Source: Oceanibacterium hippocampi (GTDB taxonomy: Bacteria > Pseudomonadota > Alphaproteobacteria > Sneathiellales > Sneathiellaceae). Taken from it: DNA of 64,000 nt. Positions 52,800 through 61,769 of the stretch are shown piece by piece. The translations under genes were made by a program, and so were the position numbers. The stretch covers positions 124,001-188,000 of the forward strand of contig NZ_FWFR01000003.1 in assembly GCF_900172325.1 (NCBI RefSeq). The letters are read 5' to 3'. Under the pieces are notes generated by a model, which saw only the letters and a list, made by a program, of their open reading frames with translations, ran no database searches and was not told where the DNA came from. Numbering within the stretch: position 1 is the stretch's first letter; each line of letters begins with the position of its first letter.

Positions 52800-54586
52800 G
52801 CGCGATAGTTCGCGACCCTCTGTTCGGCGCGGGGCGCGACGGTATCCAGAGGCATGTCTTCGGGATCGTGAGCGATCACGGGGTCACCTGGGCCGGCAGC
52901 CGCCGCGTCGTGGCTCGAGTCCGTCTTCGGCGGTTTCACGCGGAAGAACAGCGTCGCCTCCGTGCCCGTGCCGACCTCGCTCTCGATCGTCAATCGGCCG
53001 CCATGCAGTTCGATCAGCGAACGGACCAGCGGGACGCCGAGCCCGGTGCCCTCTTCCTTGCGGCTGAAGCCGCTGTCGACCTGCCCGAAGGGCTCGAAGA
53101 CACGTTCCATCTGATCTGCGGCGATACCGATCCCGGTATCGCGGACGCAAACCGCGTATTCCTCGCCAACCGTTTCCGAGGTGACCACGACCTCGCCGCC
53201 CGGCTGGGTGAATTTCACCGCATTGCTGATCAGGTTGACCAGCATCTGCTTCACCGCCCGTGAATCGGCGGTGATCTGCGGCATCGCCGTCGGCATTTCC
53301 AGGCGCAGCTCTATGCCGCCGGATTCTGCATTCTGCGCGAGCAGACGTACCGCGGACTGGGCGATGCGGCGCAGGTCGATGGTTTCCAGGCTCAGTTCGA
53401 ACCGGCCGGCCTCGATCTTCGACAGGTCGAGAATGTCGTTGATGACCTGCAGGAGGTGGCGGCCGCTGTCGGCGATGTCGAGGGAATATTCCTTGTAGCG
53501 CGGGTCGCTGTGGCTGCCGAAGAGCTCGTCCTTGAGTATATCGGAGAAGCCGATGATCGCGTTCAGGGGCGTGCGCAGCTCGTGGCTCATCAGCGCAAGG
53601 AACTCGGACTTCATCCGGTTGGCGCGCTCGGCGACACGCCTGGCCTCGATCGCCTCGGCCTCGCGGGCCTTCAGTTCGCTGATGCTGGTATGCACGCTGA
53701 CGATGCCACCACTGCGGGTGCGCCGGTTGCTCGACTTGAGCCACTCGCCGCTCACGAGCTGCTGCTCGAAGGTCCCGACGGAAAGCGTGCGCAACTGCCG
53801 TCCCTCCGGGAAATAGCCGCGATACTTGGTATTCTTGATGATCGAGCGCCCTTCCTCGTCGAACAGCGCAAAGGCATCGGAACTGGATTCGATGGCGTCG
53901 ACCAGGTTGGCCCTCGCCTCCGCCAGTCGATCGGCGAGGGTGGCGTTGTCCCGCTTGGTCCGGGCATGGTCGAGGAAGGAGGTGAACCCCACCCGGGCAA
54001 AGCTGATCATCGCGACCAGGTACATCGCTGCCATCAGCGCCATGATCAGCGACAGCTGGTCGAAATTGCCGATGAAACGGATGATCAGCGGGGTCAGCGC
54101 CGGCACCGAGAAGAACAGATAGGCGGCCGGAACGATGCTGAGCGCCGGGACCACGCCGGCGACGAGACCGCCGATCACGAAGGCCAGGAAGACCTCGTGA
54201 ACGATCGAGTCGGTGGAAAAGAAGAAGAAGCCCGCCGCCCCCCAGAGGCTGCCCAGGAACAACGCGTAGGCCGCGGACGCGTCGACGACCCGGCGGCTGA
54301 CCGAACGCGGCACCGGCCAGTTCCGCTTGCGATAGGATGCGTAGAACACGAAGGCCGACGGCACGGCCATGATCAGGACCCAGGCCAGGAGCGCCAGATT
54401 GGGCACGATGTCCCAGAGAACCGCGGCAGTCAGCATCGCGGTGGGGACGTTGAACGCGGTCATCACGGGCGCGTACTTGGTCATCTGGACGACCTGGCGT
54501 ACGCGAACCTCGGCTTCCTGCCATTTTTCCTGTGTGCGACCGCCCGCCCATGAATCGGCGAGACGCGGCCAGATCAGGCCCAGCAT
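52796..54586 (-). CDS. Membrane histidine kinase, PleC/DivJ-like
   Basis: 596 aa. About six transmembrane segments (residues 40-205) are followed by a PAS-like segment (about 230-310), a coiled linker, a HisKA domain with His335 in ALMSHELRTPLNAIIGFSDI, and a HATPase domain (about 440-560) with NLISNAVKFTQPG, VRDTGIGIAADQM and GTGLGVPLVRSL. The HisKA continuation (SGRHLLQVINDILDLSKIEAGR) resembles PleC, DivJ and PdhS kinases that act on DivK/PleD. No response regulator is adjacent, as is usual for that group. A perfect CtrA box sits 65 bp upstream of the start, placing it probably in the CtrA regulon. Confidence 0.92.
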   Translation of the reverse strand: MLGLIWPRLADSWAGGRTQEKWQEAEVRVRQVVQMTKYAPVMTAFNVPTAMLTAAVLWDIVPNLALLAWVLIMAVPSAFVFYASYRKRNWPVPRSVSRRVVDASAAYALFLGSLWGAAGFFFFSTDSIVHEVFLAFVIGGLVAGVVPALSIVPAAYLFFSVPALTPLIIRFIGNFDQLSLIMALMAAMYLVAMISFARVGFTSFLDHARTKRDNATLADRLAEARANLVDAIESSSDAFALFDEEGRSIIKNTKYRGYFPEGRQLRTLSVGTFEQQLVSGEWLKSSNRRTRSGGIVSVHTSISELKAREAEAIEARRVAERANRMKSEFLALMSHELRTPLNAIIGFSDILKDELFGSHSDPRYKEYSLDIADSGRHLLQVINDILDLSKIEAGRFELSLETIDLRRIAQSAVRLLAQNAESGGIELRLEMPTAMPQITADSRAVKQMLVNLISNAVKFTQPGGEVVVTSETVGEEYAVCVRDTGIGIAADQMERVFEPFGQVDSGFSRKEEGTGLGVPLVRSLIELHGGRLTIESEVGTGTEATLFFRVKPPKTDSSHDAAAAGPGDPVIAHDPEDMPLDTVAPRAEQRVANYRA

Positions 54587-54650
54587 TATGATATCTCGCC
54601 CTTGAAGCGCTTTTTCCCGCGATCTAGGCGTCGATCCTCGCCGATGGAGG

Positions 54651-54665
54651 TTAAGAGGCCTTTAA
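54651..54665. promoter_or_regulatory. CtrA-binding box TTAA-N7-TTAA upstream of histidine kinase
   Basis: TTAA at 54651-54654 and 54662-54665 with seven bases between. It lies in the 146-bp gap between the kinase start (54586, minus) and the end of the histidine-rich protein gene. It is the only perfect copy I found besides the one upstream of ctrA. Confidence 0.7.
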
Positions 54666-54732
54666 GATCCCCCGCCACCCGACCGCCGGTTGTGCACCCT
54701 GCCCGCGAGATTCAAGGGATAGTACCCGGCAG

Positions 54733-55530
54733 TCAGCCGATCAGGCCGCGCGCCCGAAGCTCGCTGTCCAGCGCCTTGGTCTGGGTCTCGACGGATATCG
54801 GCAGGTCGGAGGTGATCTCGAGCGCGCGGTCCTCGAAGACATCGGCATCGCCGATCCGGACCTTGTGCGCCTCGACCGCGCGATCACGTGCCACCAGCAG
54901 GATCTCGATCTGCGGCCGGAACAGGCGAAGCATGGCGGTCAGCCAGCGGTTGACCGGCCAGGACGGGTTGGCGTGATCGATCACGAAGCGGTCGAGCATC
55001 GCGATGACATCCTCCGCGCGATACCAGTTCTCGCCGGTCACCCAGCGGTTTGTCGTGAACAGCCCGATCGGGAACCCGAACTTGTCCATCGACACGGCGA
55101 TCAGGTGAGACAGCCGTTCGTCCCCTTCGGGCCAGGGTTCAGTGCCCTCGTGCGGCACCGGCGACAGTCCCTTCGGCATACCCTTGACGCGGACGAAGGT
55201 GTGGAAATGGCCGTGCTCCACCTCGCTGCCGCGATGGGCATGGTAATAATACTGGGCATGCGAGTCGCTGTCGTAGATGTCGCCTTCGGGAAAGTGATTC
55301 CACTCGTAGAAGGTGCCCTGCCCCTTGAGCAACTCGCCGACGACGTTGAGGCCACCCTTCCGCAGCACGCGGTAGCACTCGATGATCTCGGCGGCCGCGC
55401 CATGCATGTGCTTGAGCCGGTCGCTGTCGAGCTCCGACAGAAGCTGGCTGATGATTGCTTCGTCGCTTGCCATGGTCTTGGCAAGGTAATCGGTCTTTCC
55501 GCTGTCTGGCAAACCGGCGGCATTCGTCAT
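54733..55530 (-). CDS. Uncharacterised histidine-rich conserved protein (DUF6969-like)
   Basis: 265 aa. I recognise it only tentatively as DUF6969-like. The core is unusually rich in His, Tyr and Trp: GTFYEWNHFPEGDIYD, then QYYYHAHRGSEVEHGHFHTF and RWVTGENWYRAEDV. The H-A-H and E-H-G-H-F-H clusters look like metal ligands. There is no signal peptide. TTAGGAG about 10 nt before the ATG at 55530 supports the start. It lies 13 bp downstream of the SUMF1-domain gene, so the two are an operon. Confidence 0.78.
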   Translation of the reverse strand: MTNAAGLPDSGKTDYLAKTMASDEAIISQLLSELDSDRLKHMHGAAAEIIECYRVLRKGGLNVVGELLKGQGTFYEWNHFPEGDIYDSDSHAQYYYHAHRGSEVEHGHFHTFVRVKGMPKGLSPVPHEGTEPWPEGDERLSHLIAVSMDKFGFPIGLFTTNRWVTGENWYRAEDVIAMLDRFVIDHANPSWPVNRWLTAMLRLFRPQIEILLVARDRAVEAHKVRIGDADVFEDRALEITSDLPISVETQTKALDSELRARGLIG

Positions 55531-55543
55531 GACAATCGCTCTC

Positions 55544-56413
55544 CTAAGGTTCACGGACCAGCCGGAAGCCGATCAGAATATGCTTGATCTGGTCCGGACG
55601 GCCATGCCCGGCCGCCGCGCGGCAGACACCGCAACCCTTGTCGTCCCAGGAACCGCCCTTGACGACATGCCGGTGCGCGCCGGCAGGGGTCGCCGTCCAT
55701 TCGAACACCTGCCCGGCGACGTCAAGCACGCCGTAGGGGCTTGCACCGGCCGGGAAGCTGCCGACCGGCATTGTATCGAACGGCCCGGCATCGTGACTGT
55801 TCAGCCGCGCCGGATCGAAGTCGTTCCCCCAGGGAAAATAGCGCCCGTCGTCGCCTCGCGCCGCCTTTTCCCACTCATCCGCCGTCGGCAATCGCCAGCG
55901 CTGGCCGGTTTCCCGGCTCAGCCAGTTCGCGTAGTCGGTCGCGTCGGCATGACTGACCAGAACGACCGGGTGGTCCTCCCGCCCCATCGGGGGCCGGCCG
56001 TCCCGCCAGGCGAAGCGGCGTGTTCGCGCATAGGGATGGACAAGGCCGTAATCCTGCCAGGTCGCCCGATCGACGTCCGGCGCGGGGTGCCCGGTCGCGG
56101 CGATGTACCGGCCATAGTCCGCGTTGCTGATCGGCGTCGCGGTGATGCGGAATGCCGGGAGCCGCACGGTGCGCCGTTCACCCTCCGATTCGTACCACCG
56201 TTGCTGCCTCGTCACGTCGTGACCGTAGCCCCGTTCGTCCAGCGCATAGGCAATTTCCCGTTCGGCCCGATCCGATCCGACAATGAACGTGCCGCCGGGA
56301 ATGTCGCGAAGCGGCGGTTCCGGGACCGCCGCACGAAGGGGCGCGACCGCGAGCCACAATGCCGCGACGACAAGTCCCGTCCGCACCGACATTGCTTTCG
56401 AAGGGTACCTCAT
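55544..56413 (-). CDS. Secreted SUMF1/formylglycine-generating-enzyme-like protein
   Basis: 289 aa with a signal peptide (cleavage near PLRAAVPE, about residue 29). The FGE-sulfatase fold is clear: GGTFIVGSD, ATPISNADYGRYIAATGH, VVLVSHADATDYANWLS, RLPTADEWEKAARG, PVGSFPAGASPYGVLDVAGQ and HVVKGGSWDD. The cysteine region reads GCGVC (CxxC), unlike the CX4C of the copper-binding formylglycine-generating enzyme, so activity on sulfatases is doubtful. No sulfatase gene is nearby. Start is ATG at 56413; Met at 56392 is an alternative. It is translated just upstream of the histidine-rich protein. Confidence 0.85.
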   Translation of the reverse strand: MRYPSKAMSVRTGLVVAALWLAVAPLRAAVPEPPLRDIPGGTFIVGSDRAEREIAYALDERGYGHDVTRQQRWYESEGERRTVRLPAFRITATPISNADYGRYIAATGHPAPDVDRATWQDYGLVHPYARTRRFAWRDGRPPMGREDHPVVLVSHADATDYANWLSRETGQRWRLPTADEWEKAARGDDGRYFPWGNDFDPARLNSHDAGPFDTMPVGSFPAGASPYGVLDVAGQVFEWTATPAGAHRHVVKGGSWDDKGCGVCRAAAGHGRPDQIKHILIGFRLVREP

Positions 56414-56659
56414 GGCCGGCAATATACGCCTCGCCCGTCGCCGCCGCGCCCCGCTCTCACGCGCTCGTGAGACGATTTGACCGGACGCCGCGCCCGCCGC
56501 CATGGCATGGATTCGGGGATGACGCCGTTCCCGCGATTGACCCGCCATAGTTGTTGCCCCTCATGCGTCATGCTGCCGCGTGTTCGGGCAACGGCTCCTG
56601 TGATATTGAAGCTGTTCGGAAAACCCGTTCTCGCTACCAGCCCAAGGAGTCCCTACGCG

Positions 56660-57040
56660 ATGTTCCGTCCCAGCGTTTTCGTCGGCGCCCTCGCCGCCAT
56701 GGTGTTTGTCGCCTCCGCCGCGCATGCCGAAGGCGATGCCGAGAAGGGCGAGAAGGTTTTCAAGAAGTGCAAGGCCTGCCACACGATCGAGGAAGGCGGC
56801 AAGAACAAGGTCGGTCCGAACCTGTTCAACGTCGTCGGACGGCATGCCGGCGCGCTCGAGGATTACAAGTATTCCGACGCGATGAAGGAATCCGGGCTGA
56901 CCTGGGACGACCCGACGCTCCATACTTATCTCGAGAAGCCGAAGGACCTTGTGAAGGGCACGAAGATGTCCTTCCCGGGCCTCAAGAAGGAAAGCGACCG
57001 GGACAACGTGATCGCCTATCTGAAGTCCTTCTCGAAGTAA
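56660..57040 (+). CDS. Class I cytochrome c (c2/c550-like)
   Basis: 126 aa periplasmic electron carrier. Signal peptide with cleavage near SAAHAEGD; haem site CKACH following GEKVFKKC; axial Met in KGTKMSFPG; the end DVIAYLKS-like helix ([11 protein letters not shown]). The pattern [13 protein letters not shown] is mitochondrial-type c2. AAGGAG lies 10 nt before the ATG at 56660. It probably shuttles electrons from the bc1 complex to an oxidase. It is monocistronic and convergent with the BKACE gene (11 bp between the stops). Confidence 0.93.
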   Translation: MFRPSVFVGALAAMVFVASAAHAEGDAEKGEKVFKKCKACHTIEEGGKNKVGPNLFNVVGRHAGALEDYKYSDAMKESGLTWDDPTLHTYLEKPKDLVKGTKMSFPGLKKESDRDNVIAYLKSFSK

Positions 57041-57051
57041 CCGCCCGGCGC

Positions 57052-57885
57052 TCAGGCGCCGCCGAAAGCCTCGCGCATCGCGGCGGCCGTCCCGATCGGG
57101 CGGCCGATCGCGCGCGCCAGCGCCGCGCTGTGCGCGACCGGCACGCTGTTGTCGGCGGCGGTGCCGCCGTCCGGCAGCGTGACGTTGTTCTCGAAACCGA
57201 CCCGGACATGGCCGCCCAGTGCCATCGCCGCCGCCATGCAGGCCTGCTCCTGTGGGCCGAAGGCGCAGACCGCCCACGGGTCGTCCTCTTCGTTCGCCTC
57301 CAGGAAGGGCAGCAGGACGCGCGGCGACGAGGCGCCCGCGGCGACATATCGGCCGAGTACGAACAGCAGGAAATGCCGCCCCGGCGGTACGACACCCGCC
57401 TTGCGCAAGGCCCGGAAGCGGATCACGTCAGCCGCATCATAGAGGATGAACTGCGGCATGATCGGCTGCCCCGCGAGCCAGTCGAAGAACTGCGCCGCCG
57501 CCCGCTCCTCGCCAGCCGGCGCGAGTTCCCGTAACGCCAGCGAAACCGCTTCGGGCCGGAGCTCGCGAACGAGCGCCATCTGCTCCGCCGCGCTGTAGCG
57601 GCCCACCGCTTCGGTCGTCGCCTGAATGACGAGGCCGTCGCCGACCCGCGCGCGCACCGCCTCGGTCGCCTCCCGGTAGCGCCCGACATCGAGGCTGTGC
57701 GCACCGTCGTCGTCGCGGACGTGGAGATGCAGCATAGCCGCGCCGGCCGCCGCCGCGGCCGCGGCGGTCTCGGCGATTTCGGCCGCGCTCATCGGCAGCG
57801 CCGGATGGTCGGACTTGGTCTTGCGCGCGCCGTTCGGTGCGACGGCAATGTAGAGCGGTTCAACCTCCGCGCCGGCCCTGTCCAT
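57052..57885 (-). CDS. BKACE family beta-keto acid cleavage enzyme (DUF849)
   Basis: 277 aa TIM-barrel zinc enzyme that condenses a beta-keto acid with acetyl-CoA to give acetoacetate and a CoA ester. The metal site HLHVRDDDG and the C-terminal GGHVRVGFENNVTLPDG are typical; family founder Kce acts on 3-keto-5-aminohexanoate in lysine fermentation. The substrate cannot be read from sequence. AGGAG before the ATG at 57885 decides the start. No lysine-degradation genes are adjacent. Confidence 0.9.
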   Translation of the reverse strand: MDRAGAEVEPLYIAVAPNGARKTKSDHPALPMSAAEIAETAAAAAAAGAAMLHLHVRDDDGAHSLDVGRYREATEAVRARVGDGLVIQATTEAVGRYSAAEQMALVRELRPEAVSLALRELAPAGEERAAAQFFDWLAGQPIMPQFILYDAADVIRFRALRKAGVVPPGRHFLLFVLGRYVAAGASSPRVLLPFLEANEEDDPWAVCAFGPQEQACMAAAMALGGHVRVGFENNVTLPDGGTAADNSVPVAHSAALARAIGRPIGTAAAMREAFGGA

Positions 57886-58003
57886 CGATCGATCTCCTGC
57901 CGCCAATGATCTGCCGCACCAGCGTGGCGCGCTTTGACCAGACAATGCAAGAGGTCGAATTTGCTCTGGTAATCAGCCTCTTATCCGCTACCATCTGGCC
58001 GCG

Positions 58004-60268
58004 ATGATGATCTGGCGGCGTTGGCAGCATTACCTGGTCCCTGCAATCATGCTGGCGTTGGCGCTGGGCGTGCGGCTGGACCAGCCGCAGCTTCTGGTGA
58101 CGCTGCAGAACCGCATTTTCGATACCTACCAGCAGATCAAGCCGCGCTCCTACGAACCGGTGCCGGTGCGGATCGTCGATATCGACGACGAGAGCCTCAA
58201 CGCTCTCGGGCAATGGCCTTGGCCGCGCAAGCAGGTCGCCGATCTCGTCGTTCGGCTGTTCAATGCCGGCGCGGCGACGGTCGTCTTCGATATCGTCTTC
58301 GCCGAGCCGGATCGCACCTCGCCGCGCGAGATCGTCAAGCTCTGGCCCGAGCTTCCGGCCTTCCAGGCGCTGAAGGACGACCTTTCGGGCTTGCCCGACA
58401 ACGACGAGCTGCTGGCCGAGATCATCGCCCAGGCGCCGGTCGTGACCGGCTTCGCGCTGGTCGACGGCAACGTCAACCGCTACCCCCTCGGCACGCCGGA
58501 AAAATGGGGCGTGGCGATCGCGGGCGACGATCCGAAGGCGTTCCTGCCGTCCTATCGCGGCGCCCAGCCGTCGCTGGAGGTGCTGGAAAAGGCGGCAAGC
58601 GGCAACGGCAGCTTCAACATGGTGCCCGACCGGGACAACCTGGTGCGCCGGGTGCCGACTTTCGTCCGCATCGAGGACAGGCTCTATCCGTCCCTCGTGC
58701 TCGAGGCGCTGCGGGTCGCGCAGGGCGCCTCGACCTATATCCTGAAGGGTTCCGGGGCCAATCTGGAGGAATCCTTCGGCGAGCACACGGGCCTCAACCA
58801 CGTCAAGGTGGGCCGGCTCGAGATCCCGACCGACGCGAACGGACAGATGTGGGTCCACTACACCCGACCGGTGCCCGAGCGCAGCGTGCCGGTCTGGAAA
58901 TTCTACGCCGAGGAACTCGGCCGCCCTGACGAGACATTCGACCCGGCCCTGATCGAGGGCAACATCATCTTCATCGGCACCAGCGCGGCGGGCCTCAAGG
59001 ATCTGCGCGCGACGCCGCTGGCCGCGGCGCTGCCCGGCACCGAGGTTCATGCCCAGGCGACCGAGCAGATCCTGCTCGACGACTTTCTCGAACGCCCCGA
59101 CTGGGCCGACGGCGCCGAGCTCCTGTTCATCCTGCTGCTCGGAATCGCGCTGATCGTCGCCCTGCCCTATCTCGGCGCCGCCTGGTGCGCGGTGATCGGC
59201 GCAGCCGGCGCGGCAGGCGGAATCTTCTTCTCCTGGCAAATGTACGATCTCGCCCGGCTGCTGGTCGATCCGGTGGTCCCGGCGCTCTCGGTCCTGCTCG
59301 TCTACCTGGCCAGTTCGCTGCTCAATTTCCTCCGCTCCGAGCGCGAGAAGCGGCAGGTTCGTGGCGCCTTCTCGCAATATCTTTCGCCGGCCCTGGTCGA
59401 GCAGCTCGCCCGCCAGCCGGAACGGCTGCGCCTCGGCGGAGAAACCAAGGAAATGACCTTCCTGTTCTGCGACGTGCGTGGCTTCACCGCCATCTCCGAG
59501 CGGTTCAAGGGCAATCCGCAGGGCCTGACCTTCCTGATCAACCGTCTGCTGACGCCCCTGACCGCGCAGATCCTGCAGCGCGAGGGAACGATCGACAAAT
59601 ACATGGGCGACTGCATCATGGCGTTCTGGAACGCGCCGCTGGACGATGCGGAACATGCCCGGCACGCCTGCGTCTCGGCGCTGGCCATGATGGAGGCGAT
59701 GCGCGTCCTGAACGCAGAGCGCGAGGAGGAGGCAAAGGCCGAGCAGGTGCCCTTCCTTCCTCTCAATGTGGGTATCGGCCTCAATACCGGTGCCTGCGTG
59801 GTCGGCAACATGGGGTCCGACCAGCGTTTCGACTATTCGGTGCTCGGCGACGCGGTCAACCTGGCCTCCCGCCTCGAGGGGCAGAGCAAGAACTACGGCG
59901 TCGATATCGTCGTCGGCGACAGCACCCGGCAACAGGCGTCGGATTTCGCGGTGCTGGAACTGGACCGTATCGCGGTCAAGGGAAAGAGCGAGGCGGAAAC
60001 CATTCACTGTCTGCTCGGCGATTCCGGGCTCGCGGAAAGCGACGCCTTCCGGGCCCATGCCGAGCGGCACGAGGTGTTGCTCCCGACCTACCGCTCGCAG
60101 CAGTGGGCCGATGCCCGGCGCCTGCTGGACGAATGCCGCAAGCTCGATGCCGCCTGCACCGGGAAGCTTGCCGCGCTGTACGACATGTACGAGGCCCGGA
60201 TCGACGATTACGAGAAGAACCCGCCGCCGGCCGACTGGGACGGCGTCTATGTCGCCACCAGCAAATGA
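58004..60268 (+). CDS. CHASE2-domain class III adenylate/guanylate cyclase
   Basis: 754 aa. An N-terminal anchor is followed by the extracytoplasmic CHASE2 sensor (about 25-350; VRIVDIDDESLNALGQWPWPR is its hallmark), then three hydrophobic segments (about 365-435) and a class III cyclase domain (about 480-660). Metal-binding aspartates lie in FLFCDVRGFTAISERF and YMGDCIMAFW; the purine-specific region includes GDAVNLASRLEG. It most likely makes cAMP in response to an envelope signal. No ribosome site is obvious at the ATG pair 58004/58007. It is divergent from the BKACE gene (118 bp). Confidence 0.93.
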   Translation: MMIWRRWQHYLVPAIMLALALGVRLDQPQLLVTLQNRIFDTYQQIKPRSYEPVPVRIVDIDDESLNALGQWPWPRKQVADLVVRLFNAGAATVVFDIVFAEPDRTSPREIVKLWPELPAFQALKDDLSGLPDNDELLAEIIAQAPVVTGFALVDGNVNRYPLGTPEKWGVAIAGDDPKAFLPSYRGAQPSLEVLEKAASGNGSFNMVPDRDNLVRRVPTFVRIEDRLYPSLVLEALRVAQGASTYILKGSGANLEESFGEHTGLNHVKVGRLEIPTDANGQMWVHYTRPVPERSVPVWKFYAEELGRPDETFDPALIEGNIIFIGTSAAGLKDLRATPLAAALPGTEVHAQATEQILLDDFLERPDWADGAELLFILLLGIALIVALPYLGAAWCAVIGAAGAAGGIFFSWQMYDLARLLVDPVVPALSVLLVYLASSLLNFLRSEREKRQVRGAFSQYLSPALVEQLARQPERLRLGGETKEMTFLFCDVRGFTAISERFKGNPQGLTFLINRLLTPLTAQILQREGTIDKYMGDCIMAFWNAPLDDAEHARHACVSALAMMEAMRVLNAEREEEAKAEQVPFLPLNVGIGLNTGACVVGNMGSDQRFDYSVLGDAVNLASRLEGQSKNYGVDIVVGDSTRQQASDFAVLELDRIAVKGKSEAETIHCLLGDSGLAESDAFRAHAERHEVLLPTYRSQQWADARRLLDECRKLDAACTGKLAALYDMYEARIDDYEKNPPPADWDGVYVATSK

Positions 60269-60824
60269 TGGCCAAGCTTCCTTAAGTCGATCGCGCTCCG
60301 CTCTCCTGCCCCGATCCGACCGATCCCGACCCATTCCCGACAACATCGGAAGATTATAGCCGTTGACTCGGGAATCAGCCCGAATCTATCATGAAGACAA
60401 GAAAATCAAGCCCTTATGGCGTTTCGGCGATTGCTGTAATGACCGGGGTGAATGCAGGGAGAGGGGTTTCGGTTCCGTAACGCAGGCAACTGAATATTGG
60501 AACGCTGCATGGCATTGTCGTGATATGCTGTGAAAGTGTATTTCGGTTTCATGCGTCTACTGCGCCACTATTGATCCTTCACGTGGTGTGGTCTGTCCCC
60601 CCGTCGCACAAGGCGGATCGGTGACGGACACGGCTCCTGATCGTTCGCGATGCCCGACACCGTGTCGCCGGGGATCCGGGGGCAGATACCTGTGGAGGAT
60701 CGGAATGGAGCGCGAGCCAGGCCGACGGACGCCGAATTGGGGTCGAACCGGATTTCCCGACCGGGAGTTCCGCGTACCAAGGCATAAAGTTTGCCGCTCG
60801 TGCTGATCTGGGAGGCTGCTGTCG
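60269..60824. other. Long intergenic region before the ABC transporter operon (556 bp)
   Basis: Between the cyclase and the dppB-like gene, same orientation. It contains promoter-like elements at 60363-60392 and near 60497-60526 but no credible gene. If the first is used the transporter mRNA has a leader of about 430 nt, or a small RNA is made here. Confidence 0.55.
60363..60392 (+). promoter_or_regulatory. Candidate sigma-70 promoter in the transporter leader
   Basis: TTGACT, 18-bp spacer, TATCAT. A weaker alternative (TTGGAA, 18 bp, TGATAT) lies at 60497-60526. Confidence 0.5.
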
Positions 60825-61757
60825 ATGACGGTATTCATCGCCAAGAGATTCGGATTCATGATCCTGACGATGATCATCGTCTCGCTTCTCTTGTTCCTGC
60901 TGCTTGAATATTCGCCGGGCAGCGTCGCGACCAAGGTACTCGGCCCCTATTCGAGCGAGGAACAGCGCCAGCTCTGGCTCGAGGCGCACGGCTACATGCA
61001 GCCGATCTACGTCCGCTATTTCGACTGGCTGTTCAATTTCGCGACCGGCGATTTCGGTGAATCCGTTCGCTTCAAGGTTCCGGTCGCCGACGTCCTTTGG
61101 TCGCGGCTCGCCAATACCGCGATCCTCGGCGGCTTCGTCTTCGCCATCATGATCCCGCTGTCCCTGACGCTGGGCGTGCTGGCCGGCATGCGGGAAGGCT
61201 CGAAACTGGACCGCACCATCTCGGTGACCTCGATCGTCACCACGTCGCTCCCGGAATTCGCCTCGGCCGTGCTGCTGTCGGCGATCTTCGTCTTCGGGCT
61301 TGGGCTGCTGCCCGGCACCAGCGGCATGTCACGCGGCTGGAACATCCAGGAGATGATCCTGCCGACGATGGTCCTCGTGCTTTACGATTTCGGCTATGTC
61401 GCGCGCATGACACGGGCCTCGATGGCCGAGGTGATGACGACCCATTACATCCGGACCGCGATCCTCAAGGGCCTGCCCTACAAGACCGTGATCATGAAGC
61501 ACGCGCTGCGCAATGCGATGATCGCCCCCTTCACGGTGATCATGCTGCAGATCAACTGGCTGCTCTCGGGCGTCATCGTCGTCGAGTATTTCTTCGCCTA
61601 CAAGGGCTTCGGCGCCCTGCTCCTGGAGGCCTCGCTCAACCAGGATATCTTCATGATCGAAGCCTGCGCGATGATCGCCGTGTTCGTCGCGGTGGTGACG
61701 CAGACCCTGGCGGATATCGGGTACACCTACCTCAATCCGCGCATCCGGTTCAGCTAA
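60825..61757 (+). CDS. Dipeptide/oligopeptide-type ABC transporter permease (DppB-like)
   Basis: 310 aa inner-membrane permease. The N-terminal segment RFGFMILTMIIVSLLLFLLL and the following LEYSPGSVATKVLG are DppB-type, and about six hydrophobic segments follow. The cytoplasmic EAA loop reads YIRTAILKGLPYKTVIMKHA. Nickel and opine importers share this fold, so the substrate is open. It is first of at least three genes in the operon, 12 bp before the second permease. No binding-protein gene lies upstream in the window. Confidence 0.93.
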   Translation: MTVFIAKRFGFMILTMIIVSLLLFLLLEYSPGSVATKVLGPYSSEEQRQLWLEAHGYMQPIYVRYFDWLFNFATGDFGESVRFKVPVADVLWSRLANTAILGGFVFAIMIPLSLTLGVLAGMREGSKLDRTISVTSIVTTSLPEFASAVLLSAIFVFGLGLLPGTSGMSRGWNIQEMILPTMVLVLYDFGYVARMTRASMAEVMTTHYIRTAILKGLPYKTVIMKHALRNAMIAPFTVIMLQINWLLSGVIVVEYFFAYKGFGALLLEASLNQDIFMIEACAMIAVFVAVVTQTLADIGYTYLNPRIRFS

Positions 61758-61769
61758 GGGGCGTCCGCA

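Noticed and set aside
57860-60346. 828-codon minus-strand ORF antisense to the CHASE2 cyclase
   Set aside because: Shadow; the plus strand has full CHASE2 and cyclase motifs.
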